Shown: positions 52,224 through 63,000 of the stretch, in pieces
Layout of the letters: the number at the start of each line of letters is the position of its first letter
Numbering within the stretch: position 1 is the first letter of the stretch
NCBI RefSeq assembly: GCF_037029465.1
Contig: NZ_JAYMEM010000001.1
Span: 1-64,000, forward strand
Length of the DNA: 64,000 bases
Source: Mesoflavibacter sp037029465
GTDB lineage: Bacteria; Bacteroidota; Bacteroidia; Flavobacteriales; Flavobacteriaceae
Direction: 5' to 3'
Position numbers and translations under genes: made by a program
Notes under the pieces: model-generated
Told to the model about the DNA's origin: nothing
The model's database searches: none
The model's input: only the letters and a program-made list of their open reading frames with translations

Positions 52224-53048
52224 TTATTTCTTTCTACGTTCTACAATATATTTGTTACTTGCTTTTGTCTTAGAACGGGTTCTGTAACCTTTAGCTGGCA
52301 CACCGTTTCTAGAACGTGGATGTCCTCCTGAAGACCTTCCTTCACCACCTCCCATTGGGTGATCAACTGGGTTCATTACTACAGGTCTTGTTCTTGGACG
52401 TCTTCCTAACCATCTGCTACGTCCTGCTTTACCAGAAACTAATAATTGATGATCAGAGTTAGATACAGCTCCTATTGTAGCCATACAAGTAGACAAGATT
52501 AATCTAGTTTCACCTGAAGGTAATTTGATTGTTACAAACTTACCATCTTTTGCCATTAATTGTGCAAAAGCACCAGCACTACGAGCCATAACAGCTCCTT
52601 GACCAGGTCTTAACTCTACACAAGAAATAATTGTTCCTAAAGGAATATTTGCTAATGGCATTGCATTTCCTATTTCAGGAGATACAGTTTCACCAGAAAC
52701 AACAGTTTGCCCAACTTTTAATCCGTTTTGAGCAATGATATATGCTTTTTCACCATCTTGATAGTTTAATAAAGCGATAAATGCTGTTCTGTTTGGATCG
52801 TATTGAATCGAAGCAACTTCTGCAGGAACACCTACTTTAGTTCTTTTAAAGTCGATAATACGATATCTTCTTTTATGACCACCACCTTTGTAGCGCATAG
52901 TCATACGTCCTTGACTGTTTCTACCACCTGATCTTTTTTTCGGAGCTAATAAGCTTTTTTCCGGCTTGTCAGTAGTAACGGCGTCAAACCCGTTTACTAC
53001 TCTAAATCGCTGACCTGGTGTGATTGGTTTTAATTTTCTTACTGACAT
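52224..53048 (-). CDS. rplB: 50S ribosomal protein L2
   Basis: 274 residues; RNSQGRMTMRYKGGGHKRRY near the N-terminus, VASIQYDPNRTAFIALLNYQ, and the peptidyl-transferase-proximal loop GRRPRTRPVVMNPVDHPMGG, which has the essential histidine. The C-terminal tail is basic. Confidence 0.98.
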   Translation of the reverse strand: MSVRKLKPITPGQRFRVVNGFDAVTTDKPEKSLLAPKKRSGGRNSQGRMTMRYKGGGHKRRYRIIDFKRTKVGVPAEVASIQYDPNRTAFIALLNYQDGEKAYIIAQNGLKVGQTVVSGETVSPEIGNAMPLANIPLGTIISCVELRPGQGAVMARSAGAFAQLMAKDGKFVTIKLPSGETRLILSTCMATIGAVSNSDHQLLVSGKAGRSRWLGRRPRTRPVVMNPVDHPMGGGEGRSSGGHPRSRNGVPAKGYRTRSKTKASNKYIVERRKK

Positions 53049-53058
53049 TTGTCTTTAA

Positions 53059-53349
53059 TTACATGTTAGTGTATAAATCAATCATTTCACCTTCCGCCAG
53101 TTGTACAATTGCTTTTTTCTTAGCATTTGTTTTACCATGTTGAATACCAGTCTTTGTATACTTAGTATTTCTATCTGGACGGACATTTATAGTACGAACT
53201 TTTTCTACAGAAACTCCATAAGCAGCTTCTACTGCTTTTTTGATTTCTACCTTGTTCGCCTTAGTGTTCACGAAGAAACTGTAACAGTTGTTTACTTCAC
53301 TGTTAGCAGTAGCTTTTTCTGTGATAATAGGTTTAATTAAGATACTCAT
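53059..53349 (-). CDS. rplW: 50S ribosomal protein L23
   Basis: 96 residues; SILIKPIITEKATANSEVNN, KANKVEIKKAVEAAYGVSVE and the rRNA-binding loop TINVRPDRNTKYTKTGIQHG. L23 is the docking site for SRP (Ffh) and trigger factor at the tunnel exit. Confidence 0.97.
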   Translation of the reverse strand: MSILIKPIITEKATANSEVNNCYSFFVNTKANKVEIKKAVEAAYGVSVEKVRTINVRPDRNTKYTKTGIQHGKTNAKKKAIVQLAEGEMIDLYTNM

Positions 53350-53357
53350 TTTGTTTC

Positions 53358-53987
53358 TTATTTACTTAAGTTCGACTCAATTCCTTCTAAAGAACCCTCT
53401 AAAAGGATAACTTGATTTGCATTTAGTATTTTATAAGTGTTTAATTCTGAAGTAGTTACAACTTCAGACCCTTTTAAATTACGTGACGACAAATATACAT
53501 TATTATTTGACGCACCCAACACAAACAACGATTTTTTGTCTTGTAGGTTTAATGCGTTTAAGATTGCTGTAAAGTTTTTAGTCTTTGGAGCATCAAAATT
53601 AAAGTCTTCTAAAACTATAATTGAATTCTCATTTGCCTTAATACTTAATGCAGACTTACGTGCTAAACGCTTTAAGTTTTTATTTAATTTAAAAGAGTAG
53701 TTTCTTGGTCTTGGTCCGAACATACGTCCTCCTCCTTTAAACACTCCTGATTTTATACTACCAGCTCTGGCAGTACCAGTACCCTTTTGCTTTTTAATTT
53801 TGCGAGTACTTCCTGCAATTTCTGCTCTTTCTTTAGATTTGTGCGTTCCTTGTCTTTGATTAGCTAGGTATTGCTTTACATCTAAATAAACAGCATGATT
53901 GTTAGGTTCTATAGCAAAAACACCATCAGAAAGGTCTGCCTTTCTTCCTGTTTCTTTTCCGTTTATATCTAAAACTGCTACTTTCAT
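53358..53987 (-). CDS. rplD: 50S ribosomal protein L4
   Basis: 209 residues from ATG 53987; the frame extends upstream into rplC, but MKVAVLDINGKETGRKADLS is the family start. The tunnel loop with RAEIAGSTRKIKKQKGTGTA and GGRMFGPRPRNYSFKLNKNL is complete. The start overlaps the rplC stop by one base (TAATG). In E. coli L4 is the repressor of the S10 operon; regulation here is unknown. Confidence 0.97.
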   Translation of the reverse strand: MKVAVLDINGKETGRKADLSDGVFAIEPNNHAVYLDVKQYLANQRQGTHKSKERAEIAGSTRKIKKQKGTGTARAGSIKSGVFKGGGRMFGPRPRNYSFKLNKNLKRLARKSALSIKANENSIIVLEDFNFDAPKTKNFTAILNALNLQDKKSLFVLGASNNNVYLSSRNLKGSEVVTTSELNTYKILNANQVILLEGSLEGIESNLSK

Positions 53988-54604
53988 TACTTTCTGATAA
54001 TTACATAAGCGTTTTTGTGTCCAGGTACACAACCTTTAACAACAAGTAAGTTCTTTTCTGGAACTACTTTTAAAACTCTTAAATTTTCAACTTTAATTGA
54101 GTCTCCACCCATACGACCTGCCATACGCATTCCTTTGAATACTCTTGCAGGGTATGATGCAGCACCAATAGATCCTGGTGCTCTTAAACGGTTGTGTTGA
54201 CCGTGAGTAGCTTGTCCTACTCCGCCAAAACCATGACGTTTAACAACTCCTTGAAATCCTTTACCTTTTGATGTTCCTGAAACATCAACAAATTCACCTT
54301 CTACAAAGTGTTCTACAGTGATTGCATCACCTAATTTGTACTCCTCGTCAAAACCTTTGAATTCGACTAACTTGCGTTTTACAGAAGTACCTGCTTTTTT
54401 AGCGTGACCTAAGTCTGCTTTTGTAGCACTTTTTTCTGTCGCGTCATCGAAACCTAATTGTACAGCGTTGTAGCCATCAACTTCTTCAGTTCTGACTTGG
54501 GTAACGATACATGGTCCAGCTTCGATTACTGTACATGGAATGTTTTTTCCATTTTCATCAAAGATGCTGGTCATACCGATCTTTTTTCCAATTAACCCAG
54601 ACAT
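53987..54604 (-). CDS. rplC: 50S ribosomal protein L3
   Basis: 205 residues; SGLIGKKIGMTSIFDENGKN, GTSKGKGFQGVVKRHGFGGV, the loop THGQHNRLRAPGSIGAASYP and VFKGMRMAGRMGGDSIKVEN. A 147-base gap with hairpins separates it from rpsJ upstream. Confidence 0.98.
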   Translation of the reverse strand: MSGLIGKKIGMTSIFDENGKNIPCTVIEAGPCIVTQVRTEEVDGYNAVQLGFDDATEKSATKADLGHAKKAGTSVKRKLVEFKGFDEEYKLGDAITVEHFVEGEFVDVSGTSKGKGFQGVVKRHGFGGVGQATHGQHNRLRAPGSIGAASYPARVFKGMRMAGRMGGDSIKVENLRVLKVVPEKNLLVVKGCVPGHKNAYVIIRK

Positions 54605-54751
54605 ATTTATTTATTTAATTATTAATTTATTTATTAAAACTCAAGGCTGAAAAATACGTTTCAGCCTTGAATTGTATTTTTTACCGTTTTTCCTTCGCTC
54701 GCAGCTCCGGACATGTTTCGTTTAAATTCCTTAAACGAATTTTAATCTTAC
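54605..54751 (-). promoter_or_regulatory. Hairpin-containing gap between rpsJ and rplC
   Basis: In an operon with mostly tiny gaps this 147-base region stands out. TCAAGGCTGAAA (54641-54652) and TTTCAGCCTTGA (54659-54670) form a perfect 12-base stem with a six-base loop and only a weak T-tract on the minus strand. A second palindrome, CGTTTAA/TTAAACG, lies at about 54718-54736. A GC-richer stretch with CCTTCGCTCGCAGCTCCGG lies between. It could be a leader for ribosomal-protein feedback, a weak terminator, or an inserted repeat. Confidence 0.55.
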
Positions 54752-55057
54752 TTACACTTTGATTTCAACTTCAACTCCGCTTGGCAATTCAAGCTTCATT
54801 AAAGCATCAATTGTCTTAGAAGATGAAGAGTAAATATCTAATAATCTCTTGTAAGAGCTTAATTGAAATTGTTCTCTTGACTTCTTATTTACGTGTGGTG
54901 AACGTAATACAGTGAAAATCTTTTTGTGTGTTGGTAATGGAATTGGTCCAGTTACTACAGCACCTGTACTTTTTACTGTTTTTACAATCTTTTCAGCAGA
55001 CTTGTCTACTAAATTGTGATCGTAAGACTTTAATTTTATTCTGATTTTTTGACTCAT
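54752..55057 (-). CDS. rpsJ: 30S ribosomal protein S10
   Basis: 101 residues; QKIRIKLKSYDHNLVDKSAE, GPIPLPTHKKIFTVLRSPHV and LDIYSSSSKTIDALMKLELP. S10 also works in transcription antitermination with NusB. Here it follows fusA directly (11 bases) and so is carried by the str part of the superoperon. Confidence 0.98.
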   Translation of the reverse strand: MSQKIRIKLKSYDHNLVDKSAEKIVKTVKSTGAVVTGPIPLPTHKKIFTVLRSPHVNKKSREQFQLSSYKRLLDIYSSSSKTIDALMKLELPSGVEVEIKV

Positions 55058-55068
55058 TTTCTTAAGAT

Positions 55069-57195
55069 TTACGATTCAACGCCTTTAGCAGCTTTAATTA
55101 CTTCTTCTGAAATGTTAGATGGTGTTTCTGCATAATGAGAAAATTCCATTGTAGAAGTTGCACGACCTGAAGACAATGTTCTTAACGTTGTTACATATCC
55201 AAACATTTCTGATAATGGTACAGTTGCTTTTACTGTTTTAGCTCCAGCTCTATCACCCATATCACTTACTTGTCCACGACGACGGTTTAAGTCTCCTACG
55301 ATATCACCCATATTTTCTTCTGGAGTGATAACTTCTAACTTCATTATTGGCTCCATTATTACAGCTTTTGCAGCTTTTGCAGCAGCTTTGAAACCTAATT
55401 TAGCAGCTAATTCGAACGATAACTGATCAGAATCCACATCGTGGTAAGATCCATCTGTTAAAGTTACTTTCATAGCGTCTACTTCGTATCCTGCTAATGG
55501 ACCATTTTTCATAGCCTCTTTAAATCCTTTTTCTACTGAAGGAACGAATTCTTTTGGTACGTTACCTCCTTTTATTTCAGAGACAAATTCTAAACCATCT
55601 TTTCCTTCTTCAGCTGGCTCTAAAGTAAATACAATGTCTGCGAATTTACCACGTCCACCTGATTGCTTTTTATAAACTTCTCTGTGTTCTGCACGTTGTG
55701 TAACTGCTTCTTTGTACTCTACTTGAGGTTGACCTTGACTAACTTCAACTTTAAATTCACGCTTTAAACGATCAACAATAATATCTAAGTGAAGCTCACC
55801 CATTCCTGATATAATTGTTTGACCAGAAGCTTCATCAGTTCTAGCTGTAAACGTTGGGTCTTCTTCGGCTAATTTAGCTAAAGCCATACCTAATTTATCA
55901 ACATCTGCTTTAGTCTTTGGCTCTACCGCGATACCGATTACTGGATCTGGGAATTCCATAGATTCTAAAACGATTGGCGCATTTTCTGCAGATAAGGTAT
56001 CTCCTGTTTTGATATCTTTAAAACCTACTGCTGCTCCAATATCTCCTGCTTCGATAAAATCAATTGCATTTTGCTTATTAGAGTGCATTTGGTAAATACG
56101 AGAGATACGTTCTTTTTTACCTGAACGATTGTTTAACACATAAGAGCCTGCATCTAAACGACCAGAATAAGCACGGAAGAATGCTAAACGACCTACGAAC
56201 GGATCTGTTGCAATCTTAAACGCTAAAGCTGAAAATGGATCTTTAGCATCTGGTTTACGCACAACAGAATCTCCTGTATTAGGATCTGTTCCTACAATAT
56301 TATCTCTATCTAACGGAGAAGGTAAATAACGACATACAGCATCTAATAAAAACTGCACACCTTTATTTTTAAATGAAGAACCACATACCATCGGTATGAT
56401 AGCCATATCCATTACAGCAGCTCTAAGCGCAGCATGCACTTCTTCTTCTGTAATAGAATCCTCATCTTCCATGAATTTCTCTAATAAATTCTCATCGTAA
56501 GTAGCTACCTCTTCAATTAAAAGTGCACGGTACTTACGCGCTTCTTCTTTCATATCTTCTGGAATATTGATAACATCAAAAGTTGCCCCTTGAGTTTCGT
56601 CATGCCATACGATAGCTCTGTTTTTTACTAAGTCTATAATACCTTTAAAGTCTGCCTCATCACCAATGTTTAATACGATTGGCACTGCATTAGACTTTAA
56701 CATATCTTTTACTTGTTGACATACCGCTAAGAAATTAGATCCTTGACGGTCCATTTTGTTAACAAATCCAATACGTGGCACTTTATAGTTATCAGCAAGT
56801 CTCCAGTTAGTTTCAGATTGTGGCTCAACACCATCAACTGCACTAAATAAGAATACTAAACCGTCTAATACACGTAAAGAACGGTTTACTTCTACTGTAA
56901 AATCAACGTGACCAGGAGTATCAATAATGTTAAAGTGATAATCTTTAGTTTCTGGTAATGGTTGTGCATTTTCCATTGGAAACTTCCACGTACAAGTTGT
57001 AGCGGCTGAAGTAATTGTAATACCTCTTTCTTGCTCTTGCTCCATCCAGTCCATAGTAGCAGCACCATCATGTACCTCTCCTATTTTATGAGAAACTCCT
57101 GTATAATAAAGAATACGCTCTGTTGTTGTAGTTTTACCTGCATCAATATGAGCTGCAATTCCTATGTTTCTTGTATATTTTAAATCTCTTGCCAT
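55069..57195 (-). CDS. fusA: Elongation factor G
   Basis: Ribosomal translocase, 708 residues. The GTPase domain shows IAAHIDAGKTTTTERILYYT (P-loop), the switch I motif GITITSAATT, DTPGHVDFT and NKMDRQGSN; domains II-V follow with GMGELHLDIIVDRLKREFKV and the domain IV tip region. Six bases follow rpsG. tuf does not come next as in enterobacteria; rpsJ does. Confidence 0.98.
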   Translation of the reverse strand: MARDLKYTRNIGIAAHIDAGKTTTTERILYYTGVSHKIGEVHDGAATMDWMEQEQERGITITSAATTCTWKFPMENAQPLPETKDYHFNIIDTPGHVDFTVEVNRSLRVLDGLVFLFSAVDGVEPQSETNWRLADNYKVPRIGFVNKMDRQGSNFLAVCQQVKDMLKSNAVPIVLNIGDEADFKGIIDLVKNRAIVWHDETQGATFDVINIPEDMKEEARKYRALLIEEVATYDENLLEKFMEDEDSITEEEVHAALRAAVMDMAIIPMVCGSSFKNKGVQFLLDAVCRYLPSPLDRDNIVGTDPNTGDSVVRKPDAKDPFSALAFKIATDPFVGRLAFFRAYSGRLDAGSYVLNNRSGKKERISRIYQMHSNKQNAIDFIEAGDIGAAVGFKDIKTGDTLSAENAPIVLESMEFPDPVIGIAVEPKTKADVDKLGMALAKLAEEDPTFTARTDEASGQTIISGMGELHLDIIVDRLKREFKVEVSQGQPQVEYKEAVTQRAEHREVYKKQSGGRGKFADIVFTLEPAEEGKDGLEFVSEIKGGNVPKEFVPSVEKGFKEAMKNGPLAGYEVDAMKVTLTDGSYHDVDSDQLSFELAAKLGFKAAAKAAKAVIMEPIMKLEVITPEENMGDIVGDLNRRRGQVSDMGDRAGAKTVKATVPLSEMFGYVTTLRTLSSGRATSTMEFSHYAETPSNISEEVIKAAKGVES

Positions 57196-57201
57196 TTCTT
57201 A

Positions 57202-57678
57202 TTAAAATCTAAAGTGAGAGAATGCTTTGTTAGCTTCTGCCATTTTGTGAGTATCTATACGCTTCTTAACTGCTGCTCCTTCTTCTTTAGCTGCTGCTAA
57301 AATCTCTGAAGCTAATTTTAAAGCCATAGATTTTTCATTTCTTTTACGCGCGTAGCTGATTAACCACTTCATAGCAGTTGAAACCTTACGATCTGCACGT
57401 ATCGGGTTAGGAATTTGAAATGTTGCTCCTCCAACACGACGACTACGTACTTCTACGTGAGGCATAACATTAGATAAGGCATCTTTCCAAATTTCTAAAG
57501 CTGTTTTTTCTTCATCTGTCTTTTTTGAGTCTACGATATCAATTGCATCATAAAACACCTTAAAAGCAACAGACTTTTTTCCGTCCCACATCATCATATT
57601 AACGAATCTAGTTACTAACTGATCGTTAAAACGCGGATCTGGTAAAAGCGGTCTTTTTTTCGCTTGTCTTTTTCTCAT
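57202..57678 (-). CDS. rpsG: 30S ribosomal protein S7
   Basis: 158 residues; RKRQAKKRPLLPDPRFNDQL, RRVGGATFQIPNPIRADRKV and the C-terminal THKMAEANKAFSHFRF. S7 is a primary 16S-binding protein that nucleates the 30S head. Confidence 0.98.
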   Translation of the reverse strand: MRKRQAKKRPLLPDPRFNDQLVTRFVNMMMWDGKKSVAFKVFYDAIDIVDSKKTDEEKTALEIWKDALSNVMPHVEVRSRRVGGATFQIPNPIRADRKVSTAMKWLISYARKRNEKSMALKLASEILAAAKEEGAAVKKRIDTHKMAEANKAFSHFRF

Positions 57679-57700
57679 GTCTTCTTCTTAAAGTTTTAAA

Positions 57701-58075
57701 TTACTTCTTAGGGCGTTTTGCACCATACTTAGATCTACGTTGTGTTCTACCTGCAACACCTGCTGTGTCTAAGGCACCACGAACGATGTGATATCTAACT
57801 CCTGGTAAATCTTTTACCCTTCCACCTCTAACCAATACTATCGAGTGCTCTTGTAAGTTGTGACCTTCACCACCGATGTATGCGTTAACCTCGTTACCGT
57901 TTGTTAAACGAACCCTTGCTACCTTACGCATTGCTGAGTTAGGTTTTTTAGGTGTTGTTGTATAAACACGAGTACATACACCACGTCTTTGAGGACACGA
58001 ATCTAAAGCAGCCGATTTACTCTTCTTAGTTATTTTGGCTCTTCCTTTTCGTACTAATTGTGAAATTGTTGGCAT
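57701..58075 (-). CDS. rpsL: 30S ribosomal protein S12
   Basis: 124 residues, first gene of the superoperon. PTISQLVRKGRAKITKKSKS, then TTTPKKPNSAMRKVARVRLT, where Lys in PKKPNSA is the streptomycin-sensitive allele, and VRGGRVKDLPGVRYHIVRGA. S12 lies at the decoding centre. Confidence 0.98.
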   Translation of the reverse strand: MPTISQLVRKGRAKITKKSKSAALDSCPQRRGVCTRVYTTTPKKPNSAMRKVARVRLTNGNEVNAYIGGEGHNLQEHSIVLVRGGRVKDLPGVRYHIVRGALDTAGVAGRTQRRSKYGAKRPKK

Positions 58076-58119
58076 ATAATTTATATATAATTTTTTCGTT
58101 ACCTCTTCTTAGAGGGCTG

Positions 58120-58149
58120 CAAAGGTAGAAATTAAAATTAATAATTCAA
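58120..58149 (-). promoter_or_regulatory. Promoter of the ribosomal protein superoperon
   Basis: Minus-strand TTG (58147-58149), 19 bases, then TACCTTTG (58120-58127): a full match to the Bacteroidota promoter. The predicted start lies near 58113, leaving a leader of about 38 bases before rpsL. Confidence 0.8.
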
Positions 58150-58256
58150 ATCTTAAACCATTAATTTTCAACAGAATTTACTTTTTTATAAAATTCAGTT
58201 ATAATTGGTTAAGTTTTTAGGTTAGTTTTACCCATCAAACAAAACACCTTAATAAT

Positions 58257-59939
58257 TTGCGTTTAAAAGTTATTTTCTTAATTATCACTTTTCTTGTGAT
58301 TTCAAAAAATCACTCACAAGACAAACAACTCAATATTATTGGTGTTGATAGTATTGAAACTTCGATTATTAATAATATTGAATACAATAAAGATCATATT
58401 GATGTTATTTCAATAGAAAAAGAAATCTCTAATCTCAAAATCAAACTTATTAATGACGGTTATATCAACTTAAGGTTAATTGGCTTGGATTCTGTTTCTA
58501 ATAATCTATTCGTTGCAAAATTTCATCTTAAAAATAAAATTGAAACTACTCATATATATATTGGTAGTCTTTTAAGTGAAAACTTAAAAAAAAGCTTAAA
58601 AGAAAAAATATCAAATGACACACTTACAATAAAATATAAAGACACAGAAAAAACATTAGAAATCCTAACAGAAAAATTATCCTCTGAAGGCTATCCGTTT
58701 TTATCGATAAGCCTTAATAATATTTCGCAACTAGAAAAAAATAGCTTAAAAGCAGATTTAGTAATAAGCAATAAAAACAACAAAAGATTATTAAATAAAA
58801 TATTAGTTAAAGGCTATGATAAATTCCCCAAGTCCTATTTAAAACATTATTTAAAACTTAAAACTAATAAGGATTTTAACATCACAGAAATAAAGAAGAA
58901 AACTAAAGCTTTAAATAACCTTAGTTTTGCCAACCAAAGTAAAGAACCTGAAATTCTATTTAGTAAAGACTCTACTCAACTATATTTATATATTGAAAAA
59001 GTAAAAAGCAATACTTTTGATGGATTTATTGGCTTTACAACTAATGAAGAATCAAATAAGATCGAGTTTAATGGATACTTAGATATAAACTTGACCAATA
59101 ATCTAAATTACGGTGAAAGCTTACTTATTAATTACAAAAGTGACGAGTCAGATCAAACCAACTTCAATATAGAAGCAAACCTTCCTTATTTATTCAAGTC
59201 GCCAGTAGGATTAAATACAGCATTAAGAATAGTTAGAGTTGACTCTACATTTTCAAACACATCCCAGAAAGCAAACATCACATATCAACTTAATAGTGAA
59301 AACTTATTTTTTGGCGGTATTGAAGCTAACACATCCACCAACCTTTCTTCTTCAAACAATTTATTAATTGAAAACTATAACTCAAGCTTTACAAATTTTG
59401 GCTACCAATATTTAAAAAGACAAGTTTCAAATGTATTGTTTCCAATAAAAACGAAAATTGATTTACAATTTGGATTTGGTTCCAGAGAAAATGAAAGCAA
59501 AACAAAGCAGAATAAAATAAGTTTAGATGCAAATCATATCTTCAACCTAAATCAAAGAAATAGCTTTTACATAAGAGGGAAAACCGAAATACTAACCTCA
59601 AGCACTTATTTAGATAATGAACTTTATAGGTTTGGCGGGATAAACACAGTAAGAGGCTTTTCAGAAAACAGTATAATTGCTTCAAATTATCTTCTTTTGA
59701 ACACAGAATACAGATACAACCTTAGTCCTAGTATATATATAAAAAGTGTCATCGATTTTGCAACATTTAAAAATGAAGTTCTAAATCAAGATCAAAACCT
59801 ATACGGATTTGGGTTTGGATTTGGGATATTAACTAAATCTGGTATATTAAGTTTTGTGTATGCAAATGGCAAAAATGAAGATTTACCATTTAAAATAAAT
59901 AATTCGAAGATACACCTTAAATTATCCGCAATATTCTAA
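58257..59939 (+). CDS. Omp85-family outer-membrane protein (BamA/TamA-like)
   Basis: 560 residues. The start is TTG at 58257, right after two in-frame stops; the signal peptide begins there (LKVIFLIITFLVISKNHSQ). Residues about 20-240 hold POTRA-like repeats (e.g. LKIKLINDGYINLRLIGLDS, ILTEKLSSEGYPFLSISLNN); the rest is a beta-barrel with alternating hydrophobic strands. The conserved loop-6 motif reads GGINTVRGFSENSI and the last strand ends LKLSAIF. It is shorter than BamA (usually five POTRA domains), so it is a secondary Omp85 member; whether it inserts or exports proteins is unknown. It is divergent from rpsL and lies 118 bases before susC. Confidence 0.88.
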   Translation: MRLKVIFLIITFLVISKNHSQDKQLNIIGVDSIETSIINNIEYNKDHIDVISIEKEISNLKIKLINDGYINLRLIGLDSVSNNLFVAKFHLKNKIETTHIYIGSLLSENLKKSLKEKISNDTLTIKYKDTEKTLEILTEKLSSEGYPFLSISLNNISQLEKNSLKADLVISNKNNKRLLNKILVKGYDKFPKSYLKHYLKLKTNKDFNITEIKKKTKALNNLSFANQSKEPEILFSKDSTQLYLYIEKVKSNTFDGFIGFTTNEESNKIEFNGYLDINLTNNLNYGESLLINYKSDESDQTNFNIEANLPYLFKSPVGLNTALRIVRVDSTFSNTSQKANITYQLNSENLFFGGIEANTSTNLSSSNNLLIENYNSSFTNFGYQYLKRQVSNVLFPIKTKIDLQFGFGSRENESKTKQNKISLDANHIFNLNQRNSFYIRGKTEILTSSTYLDNELYRFGGINTVRGFSENSIIASNYLLLNTEYRYNLSPSIYIKSVIDFATFKNEVLNQDQNLYGFGFGFGILTKSGILSFVYANGKNEDLPFKINNSKIHLKLSAIF

Positions 59940-60057
59940 TTGAATATTAAGATTTTGAGAAATATTTATAAAAAATTTAAAATTTTAACCCATAATTATT
60001 GTTTAATTAAGTTTTTATTATGATTTTTGGCGTAGACTAATTCAAATAAATTATAAA

Positions 60058-63000
60058 ATGAAAACAAAGTTTAGTGGAATTTTAACGCTATTCCTAGCGT
60101 TTGTTGTGCAACTTTCTTTTGCACAAGACAAAACAGTTTCAGGAGTTGTTTCTGACGAAAATGGCTTGCCGTTACCATCGGCAACCGTAGCTGTCAAAGG
60201 AACGTCAAATGGAACAACAACAGATTTTGATGGTAATTACTCTATTAGCACAAGTGCTGGAGATGTATTAACATTTAGTTATGTTGGTTACAGTACTAAA
60301 GAAGTTACTGTTGGTGCTAGTAATAGCATAAATATTTCTTTAGTACCAGACAACACTCTTGATGAGGTTGTAATAACTGGTTTTGGCAGTAAAAGTAGAG
60401 ATAAACTTACATCTGCTGTAACCACATTGTCTTCTGACGATATTAAAAAATTGTCTCCAACAACTAGTGTAGATAATATGTTACAAGGTAATGCTCCTGG
60501 TGTACAAGTTGTAGGTGGAAATGGTAAACCAGGTCAAACTGCATTTGTTAGAGTTCGTGGTGTAGGTTCTATTAATGCATCAAGTGCTCCTCTTTATGTT
60601 ATAGATGGAGTTGTTGCTCCTAATCTTAACTCTATAAATCCAAATGACATAGAATCTATGTCTATCCTTAAAGATGCAGCAACAGCATCTCTTTATGGTT
60701 CTAGAGCTGCAAATGGTGTTATTGTAATAACAACTAAAAGTGGTAAAAAGGATAGAGATGCAAGAGTTACGATATCTTCTAGAGTAGGTTATGGACAGAG
60801 AATCAAAGATAACTTTGAAATGATGGATGCAGCTCAAAAAATACAATATGAAAGAGAATTGGCTTCTCTTGGCGTTTCTAATGCGCAATCATTACCTGGA
60901 GCTCAAATAACAAATCAAGATGAATATAATTTCTTAATAGCCAGAAACACAGATTGGATGGATGAATTACTTAGAAAAGCATATATCCAAAATAATTCAA
61001 TCTCTGTTGATGGTGGTACTGAAAAGACTTCTTACTTTTTTGGACTAGGTCATGACAGAAACACAGGTATAATTCAAGAAGTTAACGGTTTTGAAAGACT
61101 TAATGGTAGAATGAACTTAAACTTTCAAGCTAAAGAATGGCTTAACATTTCAACTAACTTTAGTGTAACAACAACTAAAAGTGATGAGCCAAGAGATAGA
61201 AATAATGCTCAAAACCCTTTCAGAGCTATGTATGATTACAACCCATACGAAACTAAGTATATCTTAGATGATGATAATAATTTTGTTTTAGATGCAAACG
61301 GTGAACGACAATTTAACTTGACAAGAGCTGGATTTTCAATTACTGAGGCATTAATAAACAATCCAGAAATACAAAATACAACATTTTTAATCGGAGGTTT
61401 TAGTGCTAAAGCTGATATTACTGACCATATTTCAAATACATTCAGAATTGGTGCTACAAACACATCATATAGAAGAGAGTATTTCATAGCTCCTGGTTCT
61501 GTTCTTGATGGTTATGTTGGTGACGCCCAAAACCCTGGTATAAAAACAGATAATGGGTCTAATGAGTTAGATTACACTATTACTAATTTACTTTCTTACT
61601 CTAACACATTTGCAGAGAAGCATAATGTTAAGCTAACTGGTCTTTTTGAGTTCAACAAAAGAACATTAAGAAATTATAGTTTGTCTAGTAATGGATTTAG
61701 TAATGATTTCTTAAGTGTTCAAGCTGTAGCAACAGTACCTACTGCTGCTTCTACAAACTATTTTGAAAGAGCTTTACTTGCTTATGGTGCTTTTCTAGAT
61801 TATGACTATGATGGTAAATACTTAGCGACTGCATCTATCAGAAGAGATGGATCTTCTACTTTTGGTCAAAATAACAGATATGGAGTTTTTTATTCTGGTA
61901 GTTTAGCTTGGAACATATCAAAAGAAAACTTTTTATCAGGTAACTCAACAATCAATGATCTTAAATTAAGAGCATCTGTAGGTACATCAGGTAACAGTAA
62001 TGGTTTAGCTTCATATGGAGCTGTACCTACTCTTGGCTTTGGTAGTTTAAACGGTGCAGCTACAGCAATACCTACTGATAATGGTAATGCTGATTTAGGA
62101 TTTGAGAAAAACTTTATATTTGATGTAGGGGTTGAATTCTCTTTACTAAACAGAAGATTAAGTGGTGTAATTGATTATTATGAAAGAACTACATCTGACT
62201 TATTATTAAATGCTCCTTTATCAAGCTTAGGCGGTGAACCTGATGGTGTAATATTTAGCAACATAGGAGAAATGGTTAATAAAGGGCTTGAAATCAAACT
62301 TACTGGCGATATTATTAGAGGAGATAATCCAGGTGATTTTAACCTTACGTTAGGAGGAAACATTGCGTTCTTAGATAATGAAGTTACTAAATTAGTATCA
62401 ACACAAGAATCTCCTGATGGAGAAGATATTATAGTAGGTGATAACATTATACGTGTTGGAGAAGAAATTTACACATACAACTTAGTACGTTGGGCTGGTG
62501 TAAACCCTGCAAACGGAGAACCTCTTTGGTATGATGCAGATGGAAATATAACTAATCAATATAACGCTGATGACTTACAAGTATTAAGTGGTAAATCACC
62601 ATTAGCTAAATTTGATGGTGGTGTTAACTTATTCATGAGTTATAAAGGTTTTGACTTAGCTGCAGATTTCTACTACAAAGTAGGTAATTACGTACAAAAC
62701 TTCATGGAATCAAATATGTTAAGTGATGGGCAATCAGTTGATGCTAACCAAAGAGTAGACGCTTTTAATTATTGGAGAAACCCTGGTGATACGAATGTAT
62801 TACCTAGTCCATTATATGGTAATGAAGCTCAAAATTCATCTGATAGATGGTTACAGAAAGGAGATTATGTTAGATTAAGAAACTTAACATTAGGGTATAA
62901 CCTACCTACTAGTTTTACACAAAAAATGAAAATTGAAAGATTAAGACTATTTTTACAAGGTCAAAATTTATGGACTTATGCTCCTTATTTTAATGGAGAT

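Noticed and set aside
53358..54032. L4 starting at 54032
   Set aside because: The extra 15 residues overlap rplC and do not resemble L4; the TAATG overlap at 53987 is the natural start.
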